From: Durusdinium trenchii
Taxonomy: Eukaryota > Sar > Dinophyceae > Suessiales > Symbiodiniaceae
Assembly (NCBI GenBank): GCA_963970005.1
Contig: CAXAMN010018813.1
Coordinates: forward strand, 1 to 64,000
DNA length: 64,000 bases
Direction of reading: 5' to 3'
A model generated the notes under the pieces. That model saw only the letters and a list, made by a program, of their open reading frames with translations, ran no database searches and was not told the DNA's origin. The position numbers and the translations under genes were made by a program. Positions 57,187-64,000 of the stretch are shown here, one piece after another. Every line of letters starts with the position of its first letter. The first letter of the stretch is position 1.

Positions 57187-58165
57187 ATTGCTTCTGCTGG
57201 TCTGGTGTGAGCTTGCGGCTCAGGCGTGCCAGTACGTGAGGGCAGTTGCCCATGAACCTGTGCCCCTTCCTGATCATGTTGCCCCTCGAGTCCTGCGCGC
57301 CGTATGATCCGGCATGACAAGTTGTGGTGGTCACACCAGGAAGGTTGAGCAGGCTGATCATGACAGGCTCGAACCAGATCCGACTGGTAGTGGGATTTTC
57401 CAGCAGGAACATGCGTCCTTCATCCACTTGCTTGCGGCACCATTGGCAGACCTTCTTCAACAGTCTGCGTGCCTTAGCTCGACGCATGAGCAAAAGGATC
57501 TTCCTCCTGACATAGTTGGTGTTGTCCTGAAGGACGCACCAGTCGCGGCAATCGATGCCCTGAATGAGGATCAAGGGCTTGAGTTGATCCAGTTGCCACT
57601 CGACTTCTTGCTGGTGGGCGGTCTTCTGAAGGTCCCATCCGGTTGCATAGTCGATGGGCGCTGCCGCACTAAGGCCAAATTGGCCGCTTCTTCTGGAGAT
57701 GTTGGCTTGCCCTGCGAATGTCTCCAGGATGTCAACCTTGGACCGTGTGTCCCGTGACTTCTTGAAGTGCTCGAGCAGGTGATCATCATCCTTGGATTGG
57801 CTCACCAGGTCATATTCTATCTTGTAGACACGGTGCAGCTCTCTCAGCTTGCCTCGAAGAGCCCTTCGAGCGGCTGATGACAGAAGGCCTGTGGACTGGT
57901 TGTTCGAATTCTGGATGGTGAAGACCGTCCGGCCAGTCCATGGCATCTTGAGCTGAGTCTCCTGGTGGCTCCTCCAATCATATTGGACGGTTTCAAATGT
58001 CCCGTCTTCATACTGTACCTCTGCTCGGCATTCTGACCATAGCAGGTGTTTTGGAATCGGGCAGTCTTGGTGATGAAGGTTGTACAGCAACAGTCGAGGC
58101 ATGTTATGATGCCTCGTGAGCTTGTTCTTGCCCTTTTCCCAATAGTCATGGTCACTGTCCATCAT
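57150..58165 (-). CDS. methyltransferase-like domain in Copia pol
   Basis: From an ATG at 58165 (or 58162) a frame of about 330 codons lies between the protease and the HHCC module, where standard Copia has nothing. It contains VDILETFAGQANISR (about 57740-57692), like the E-x-F-A-G motif I of cytosine-5 methyltransferases, then LILIQGIDCRDWCV where motif IV would be, MFLLENPTTSRIW (like the ENP motif VI), and HAGSYGAQDSRGN with HRFMGNC. The catalytic Pro-Cys pair is not intact (DCRDWC). It may be a degenerate or divergent SAM-dependent fold of unknown activity, named from motif order only. Confidence 0.6.
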
Positions 58166-58737
58166 GCCCTCCAGTCCCAGCTCTCCAGATCGGAGTGGTA
58201 CTGATCCGGATTGTCTGAGGTCGGCTCCCTTTCCTCGTAGCATTCCATGATGTTCTCGAACTCCTCTCGGGTGTACCCCGATCCCTGGTAGTCGTTCATC
58301 GTCAGGTCGTGGATCATGGGTCTCATGGAGCCTGAGCTGGTGGTTGATCTGGTGTCGGAGGGCCGACGTGGCGCTGGCTTGCTCTTGCTCTTGGCTGCTT
58401 TGGACTTGCTCTTGGCTGCCGTGGTCCTGTGAACCAGTTCTGACGGAGAGAGGATTGTGTCCTGTGAGGGTAAGGGCAGTGCAGACGAGCTTGAAGATGT
58501 TGGTGAGTGTACCGCCCAAGCTCCGAGCTCTTGGTTCCACTTGAACCTTTGATCGCATCTCTTGCACTTGGCGAAGCGGCCCTCGGGGTGAGTGCAATGT
58601 GCAATCCCTCTGTGACACCATGGTCCTCTGCATCTGTGCACGATGCTTCTCCTGCAGCTCGAGCAAACCCATGCTGCTGAGCCATGTCCTTGGACGGATT
58701 CCGAGGCGCGCCAGCTTGCGCATGGACTTGATGACAT
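58162..58737 (-). CDS. Cys-rich segment of Copia polyprotein
   Basis: A third frame with a dense Cys/His cluster (WVCSSCRRSIVHRC, WCHRGIAHC, FAKCKRCDQRF) resembling zinc ribbons, then a Ser/Lys tract (KSKSKAAKSKSK) and an acidic tail (NIMECYEEREPTSDNPDQYH) ending DWRA at a TGA (58164-58162). That stop overlaps the ATG of the next frame. Joined to the gag-protease frame by a shift near 58700. Confidence 0.6.
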   Translation of the reverse strand: MSSSPCASWRASESVQGHGSAAWVCSSCRRSIVHRCRGPWCHRGIAHCTHPEGRFAKCKRCDQRFKWNQELGAWAVHSPTSSSSSALPLPSQDTILSPSELVHRTTAAKSKSKAAKSKSKPAPRRPSDTRSTTSSGSMRPMIHDLTMNDYQGSGYTREEFENIMECYEEREPTSDNPDQYHSDLESWDWRA

Positions 58738-61374
58738 TGAACTCCAACAGGAACAAATGGAGGAGAAAGGTCCTCCAATGCTCCAGCCATGTGGGTGGCT
58801 GTCTCGTCGACGGACTGGCCCGCATAGATGAAAGCCGTGGTGGAAACAACGTCTGAAACAGCCAAAGCTTCGGGATGCACGACGAGTTCGGGTGAAGGTT
58901 CATGCCAAAAACGATCATCTTGCAAATCACTCCAACAAGACATGTGCGAAACTCTCGGAGGAAATGCCGTGATGCATGCAACCAAATGTCCGTGCTTGCG
59001 TTTCAATGGAACACGAATGCCAACAACTGCAAAATGCAAAATGCCTTGATGCATGTCAATGACACAGCCCAACTGTTCCATGAGGATGCGACTAGCCAAA
59101 AACGGAATGTTGACATCCAAAACGCTTGCACCCAAAACAATGCCCTGAGTCTCCTGACTGATGAAGGCAGCTGGAAAGTCGCAGCGGGTTGCTGCTTGCT
59201 GGCATGCACCTGCACCGAACTGGAATCGATCGTCGCATGGTACTTGGTGATGTTGCAAACCATGGTTTCCCAACAACTTCATATGTGTACCCATCCACCG
59301 GCTCCCAGCACATGACCGTTGACATGCCGTGTCCAACACCATGTAGCCAGCTAAGTCAATGGTCTCGGTGACATAAACGAAGGGGGCATCCGGAACATCT
59401 ACCATGAGGTTGGCCGGGAAGGTGTAGAAGGGATCTTGTGGATCTTGTTGTTGTTCATCCCCATAGGTCACCACGAACGTCTTCTTGGGGAAGGTGGACG
59501 AGGAAGTCGAGGATTGGGTCCCCCCAGTTGCAGTCTTGCTCTTGCCTTTTCCTCCTTTGCCAGGGCCTTTGGCCGAGACTGGACACTCGGTGTCACCAGC
59601 CCAATGGCCGATGGCACCGCAAGCTGAACAACTGCTTGTGCGCTTCCTCTCTTGTATGGACTTGCGTCCAGTGAACTTTCGACCCAATGTAGCTGCTTTC
59701 AACTTGTTGGAAGTGACCGTGAGCACGGATGCCAATTCGCTTAGCGACGCACCCAAATCATCGTCATCTTCCTGGTCCGGATCAGGGTCGACTGACGGTG
59801 AGGCATCGGGGTTTTCCTCGGGCTCGAAGAACTCTTCGTCCTCGGCGGCCATGTCGGCCGTTGCGAGCTCGTCTTCGTTTTCAGCTTCATGCACGGTTTC
59901 GTGCTCGGCCTGGAAGACCTTGCGAGGTGGATACCCTCCTTTGCCTTTGCTGCGGTTGTAGGCTGATGCCGATGACGGCACCGTTGAGCTTGAGCTCGTA
60001 GTGGTGGAGGCGGATGTGGAACTGTACGACTTTCCACTGGACTTGAACGACTGTGGCTGCTTCCATGGAGGCTGATGCTGATGAAACACTGCTGGCGTGG
60101 TCTTAAAGTCGGGGAATTGTAGCTGCAAACTTTCAACAATGGCATCAAAATCCAAGCTGTTGTGTGCACCAATCAAAACCAAACGGGCCAATGAAGGTTC
60201 CAACTTACAACGCTCAAGGATCCTATTTCCCCTCGACTCTGAGTCATACATTGCACCTGTCTGTATGCCAACTGCTTGCAAATCACGTTCAATCCGCTTG
60301 TATCGATTGATGTACTGTCGAATCGTTTCGTTTGCAGTGCGGGCAACAACTTCATAGTTTGCAAGCAATGCACGCTTCTGATACAAAACTTTCTGCTCAA
60401 GCGGCCCCTTCAAGCACGAAAGAATGTAGTCCACGCCATTCTTGTCATTCACCCTCGACAGCTCCATGTGTTCACTTTCTGCCTCGGCCTCGCCTGTCAG
60501 GCTTGAGAACAGCATCAAACCGGCCTCAGCGCCGGTCAACTGATTCTGAACCTGTAATCTCCAAACGTTGACCCGACGCTCGAACTTGGAGAAGGCGCGG
60601 AGGTCCGAGGAGCTGTAGTTCCACTTGGGTGGATTTGGTGGTGTTCCACCCTTCCACTTTCTGCCAGGCGACGGTCCCTTACGGGTGTCCCAACTGCTCT
60701 GCGAGGACTTGTCGTTCTTGCGCTCCTCAAGCAACTGCTTCATCACCTTGAGGAGCTCCGAGTCGTCTGAACTCTTGCCAACTCCCTTGCCTCGAGCTTC
60801 GATCGGCAGCATGGCCGGCAAAGGAACACCTGAAGGCGATGGATTGCTAGGTACTTCTTGCGCAGTGGATCGATTTCTCCTTCGTTGACGTCTTGAACTG
60901 GCGGCCGACAACTCAGAACCAAGGCCTTGAGGCCAAACATAGTCAACCGAGGTGTCCACCGAAGGATCGTGGGTTGGATTCTCGCTCTCACCTGCTTCCC
61001 GTGCCGGGTCAGCGGCTCGCTGATCCTCGGACTGCCTCCGGGAAGCAAATGGGGGCGGATCCTCATTGGGTGAGCCATCGGACCGTACCGCAGGAACATA
61101 CATCCAAACACCATCAGAAGTCTGGTGCCTTCGAGGTTCCGAAGAATCGTAGAACTCTCGAGAATCACAGACCTGGCATGCATAGGTGTCGTTGCCCAAC
61201 GAGGTCCAATGACTGGAGTGGCATCTCAAACAGCGCCAAGGTCTGGGGTTTGAGGTCCACGCACCTGGATCATCTGTAGTCTCATCTGCGGCCAGCGTCT
61301 CTTCCAGCTCTGCGAGCTCAGCATGCGTCCAACCGTTCGGCAGGGAATGCACAGAAGAGGAGGCTCCGGTGCCA
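58700..61374 (-). CDS. gag: Copia gag and aspartic protease
   Basis: Long open frame. Near the start are two CxxC pairs (RCLRCHSSHW and YACQVCDSREF), then a capsid-like helical region (WRLQVQNQLTGAEAGLMLFS), a CCHC zinc knuckle CSACGAIGHWAGDTEC at about 59583-59632, and the protease motif YMVLDTACQRSCAG at about 59305-59346, with DTA in place of DTG/DSG (also seen in other retroelement proteases). The frame opens inside the 5' LTR without an early ATG, so the real start is unclear. Confidence 0.88.
61362..61374 (-). promoter_or_regulatory. primer-binding site
   Basis: TGGCACCGGAGCC directly abuts the 5' LTR. It would pair with a tRNA ending GGCTCCGGTGCCA. The TGG start and zero spacing fit a tRNA primer. 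Confidence 0.7.
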
Positions 61375-61544
61375 ACTGAACACAACACGTGCGACGGGGT
61401 GTCGTGTCACATGAAACGAAAAAGGACGGCGCCTTTTCGCACAAAAAGCGAACGAGGCTCGGTGCGCACCTGATCGGGAAATGGCGGCGGACACATCAGC
61501 TCATATGCGTTCGGTTCTGTGGCATGTCATGCTCAAATTTCACA
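61375..61544 (-). repeat. 5' LTR
   Basis: Identical to 52286-52455 except at 61400/52311 region (G versus A) and the last base (T versus A). Should hold the element promoter. No TATA motif evident. Confidence 0.93.
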
Positions 61545-61549
61545 ATAAG
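61545..61549. other. target-site duplication, right
   Basis: ATAAG, matching 52281-52285. Confidence 0.85.
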
Positions 61550-63500
61550 ATAAATGAGTCCCAAAGCTTGAAGGAGTGAGCCTCAAAGCTTGAAGGGCTC
61601 ACTTCACTAGCCTACTCAGTTGTGCGAAAGATTGATGTTCGTTCTCATATTCTCAACAGCTTACTGCACCATCCTCAACTCAACCAGCACCTTCCTCTCG
61701 CAGTTGGTCAAACCGGGGTGTTTGACTTGGCAACATTCAACCCAGAAGAACCAATTTGTTTGGAAAATGGCAACTCACAGCCATGCGAAGATCTATCCTA
61801 TTCATCTTGGCATCCTCACTCATCTAGAGGGATTCTTTACCCATACCTATCCATACCGATTGAAACTCTAGCTGAAACGGTCGCGACCTGACCTAGCTTT
61901 CCTCCTAAAAGTTGACACAAAAAGGCCCTCACCCTGCCACACTTCCTGGCGGTGTCCGATCCAAGTGCACGCAGGTTTGAGCGATGCTGGTCACCCCTCC
62001 CGTTTCCGCCTGCGCGACCTGGCCAAGTCTCCGCGCGCGAAGGCGCCATGATGGGCGGAGCACATGCATCGAATGGTCGCCAGAGTTGACGGAGACGGCC
62101 AGACGGCTAGGAGTCCGAGATGAAGGCCCGACCAGAGTACAGAGTAGGGCTTTTTCGTGGAGATTCATGGAGATTCTTGGAAAACCTGACCCCCTTTTCT
62201 CCCATGGCTATCTTTCACTTGGCTTGCCGGAGGCATCTTCAAGCACGGGGGAATTTGTTGGGGGATGGCTATGTTATCGGGACTGATTCCACAGTTTTTG
62301 GGATGAACCCACTGTTAATGCACCTTTTCGAGAAATCTCCAGTGGATGTTGCATGCTTAGACCATTTCTAACGAGAAGTGCCACTGTTGTCAAGAATCAC
62401 CAGCTGCCAGCCACTTTGGGCTGCCGAAGCGGCGCTGTGGAAATGCTGAAGTGCTGCGGTGATGACCTACGTTCTGCTAAGAGGGCTGTTTAGAGACTTG
62501 GAGACGACCAGACGGGCAACTGTGGGCAACCAGTGCACGTCCTGCCCTCTCCAGCGAGAGCCTCTACAATATCACCGCTGCCACTCAAAAGCCGGTGGTC
62601 GGATGGTGAGGAACATCGCACAACGTTTGGAACATCACGCTTCTGGTGAGGTGATTGTGGGGACCTGGTGACAATTCATGTCCCGTCAATTTCTTGCATG
62701 GGTCTTGAATGACCCACACTACCCTCCCAACCATCATGCAAGTGGAAAATGGCCTGTTGGACGCATGTGTCCTTTACAAACAGGTGGTTTTCCACTTCCA
62801 TGTCAGCGACTCGGAGTGTAAGCTGCAATGATAGCACTGCAAAGGAGCTTGCCTGCATGGGTCTTGGGCACTTTCCACGCGGACACTTTCCGCCCTCATG
62901 GGGAACCCTTCTGGAGCCTCATGAGCCTGCCAACTTACATGGATTAATGGCGTTTCCGTTGGACTGAAAACAAATCGCGTCTGCTTCAGGCAAGGTCATG
63001 CATGTAGATTTGGTACAGCATCAAATCCGGCACCCCTGGAGAATGGCAAGTCTGGTCATAGCTCAGGCTCCATTCACTGCTGGATGCTTTTTTTTGTTGG
63101 GGCCCCATGGGCTTCGCTCTTTTCACTGAAGACCTTGCTCGCTCAGGGCTAGGTCCACCACCACTGGCAAGTGATCCTCAGATGGCCCAGGTCAACGCCG
63201 AAAATGCCGATACCGGGATGCATGGCCCGGCGTCGGCCATGTTTATACAAAGGAAATGAACCAGAAACTGGAACTGGCCACGTGGGAAATTGAATACATT
63301 GATCATTTGTGAAGGTTTTAGAGCTCTACAGAATTCTAGCATTTTCCCAGTGATGGGTATCCAAGTCACCTCTGGGAGGGCTAGGCCCGGCTAGGCGGCT
63401 AGTCTCTGCTACACACCCTATAACAAGGCAGGATCCTGGAAGAGACTCATCTGAATCAATTCGCTCCGCTCTACCGCCAAGGAATTCATGTTGCGGGACC
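61550..63500. other. spacer with one foldback element
   Basis: A G/C-rich minus segment at 61990-62105 is open in two frames (SVNSGDHSMHVLRPSWRLRA or TIRCMCSAHHGAFARGDLAR) and may be an exon, but neither is decided. 62736-62822 is copy B of the palindromic element seen at 8752-8862. Otherwise nothing supported. Confidence 0.35.
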
Positions 63501-63559
63501 TCATGTCCGAGCCCCAAATGCCTAGCCAAGCGCCACCCACCCACCTCTCCTTTCCACCT

Positions 63560-63790
63560 TTGGTTTCCCCACACCTCGGAGCCTGGTCTGTTCCACCCAA
63601 CCGGCGGTCTCCAACCTCTCGACCGCGCGGCCGATGGCCAATGCCCCCCACGCATCAACGTCGGCACCGGCGCAGAGACCGTGGCACCCAGAAGACAGCG
63701 CAGCTGCTGCCGCGAGGGCGGCCGCCAGCGCCGCAACGCAGCGCCTGGCGGCGCTCGGAAGACGTCCAGGAAAACAAAGCTGGTGGATGG
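63560..63790 (-). CDS. candidate exon with signal-peptide-like start
   Basis: Minus frame with about 73 percent G/C-ending codons reading RLPSAARRCVAALAAALAAA, AALSSGCHGLCAGADVDAWG, ALAIGRAVERLETAGWVEQT. The Arg-rich start, Ala/Leu core and following Cys/Gly stretch look like a signal peptide or signal anchor. A preceding CCACCAG acceptor is possible. No ATG in frame nearby, so an upstream exon is expected. Function unknown. Confidence 0.4.
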
Positions 63791-64000
63791 TGGATGGATG
63801 GGTGCCACGTTGGTAAAACAAACAATTGTCCTATAGCCTATACTGTAAGATGCCAGACGTCGTGTTGGACATTGCCACTTGTGTTGCTAAGGCTGCATTT
63901 GGGGAAGAACCTTTTGCCACGCAAAGGATTTGCTTGCCTTTGTTTGGGCTGGACTCAGGCCAGCTTGCACGCAGCAGCTGATGCCACGATCCCCTTTTAA

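Larger units (their letters stand above)
52286..61544 (-). mobile_element. Copia-type LTR retrotransposon, 9.3 kb
   Basis: Two 170-bp LTRs (52286-52455 and 61375-61544) differ at two positions by eye, flanked by a 5-bp duplication ATAAG. Domain order on the minus strand is gag, zinc knuckle, aspartic protease, Cys-rich and methyltransferase-like segments, HHCC plus integrase, reverse transcriptase, RNase H. Integrase before RT defines Ty1/Copia. The reading frame is broken by several shifts and one TGA, so this copy is probably not autonomous as sequenced. Confidence 0.96.

Noticed and set aside
1-64000. Relict dinoflagellate spliced-leader sequence (TTTTGGCTCAAG)
   Set aside because: I found no convincing match by eye; a near match at 28452 lies inside the channel C-linker exon. 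Absence is not proof without a computed search.

Overview
The window reads as nuclear DNA of a dinoflagellate, most likely a Symbiodiniaceae-type or related alga. Five things point there. Every gene I can model lies on the minus strand. Coding is cut into short exons whose introns mostly begin with GC, GT or GA and end in AG followed by G. Exons are strongly G/C-biased at third codon positions, while introns and spacers are not. Repeats are abundant. The protein families (intron-split pentatricopeptide and ankyrin proteins, a CNG/EAG-like channel, a 2OG-Fe prolyl hydroxylase, a dinoflagellate-style Copia element) fit. No bacterial-type operon, rRNA, tRNA or CRISPR array was seen. The organism is an inference from these traits, not from a search.

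Layout, left to right. 0-4 kb: spacer with a small TIR element (430-662) and a 1.5 kb TIR-flanked element built of two satellites (2582-4061). 4-11.5 kb: ankyrin-repeat exons. 12.2-12.4 kb: a lone terminal exon. 13.9-14.9 kb: a single-exon gene with a ubiquitin-like N-terminus. 15.7-17.6 kb: argJ (ornithine/glutamate acetyltransferase) in four resolved exons, with a possible transit-peptide exon near 18.1 kb. 19.5-20.2 kb: an unrecognised exon. 24-34.7 kb: a six-transmembrane, cyclic-nucleotide-binding-type cation channel. Its S3-S4 intron carries a hairpin minisatellite and a second copy of the 1.5 kb element. 37.1-37.7 kb: an unknown gene end. 39.5-40.9 kb: an RRM (Mei2-like) gene. 42.7-48.3 kb: a pentatricopeptide (PPR) gene spanning an assembly gap. 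49.1-51.4 kb: a prolyl 4-hydroxylase. 52.3-61.5 kb: a complete LTR-to-LTR Copia retrotransposon with a methyltransferase-like insertion. 61.5-64 kb: spacer and one candidate signal-peptide exon.

The genes do not form a pathway. They look like a unidirectional block of unrelated genes, as is usual in dinoflagellates, where each message is normally trans-spliced. By hand I resolved 26 introns with both ends in frame: 13 start with GC, 9 with GT and 4 with GA, and 23 of the 26 acceptors are AG followed by G. Several junctions carry 5-6 bp direct repeats, as expected if introns arrived as transposon-like introners. Exon coordinates marked 'about' are approximate.
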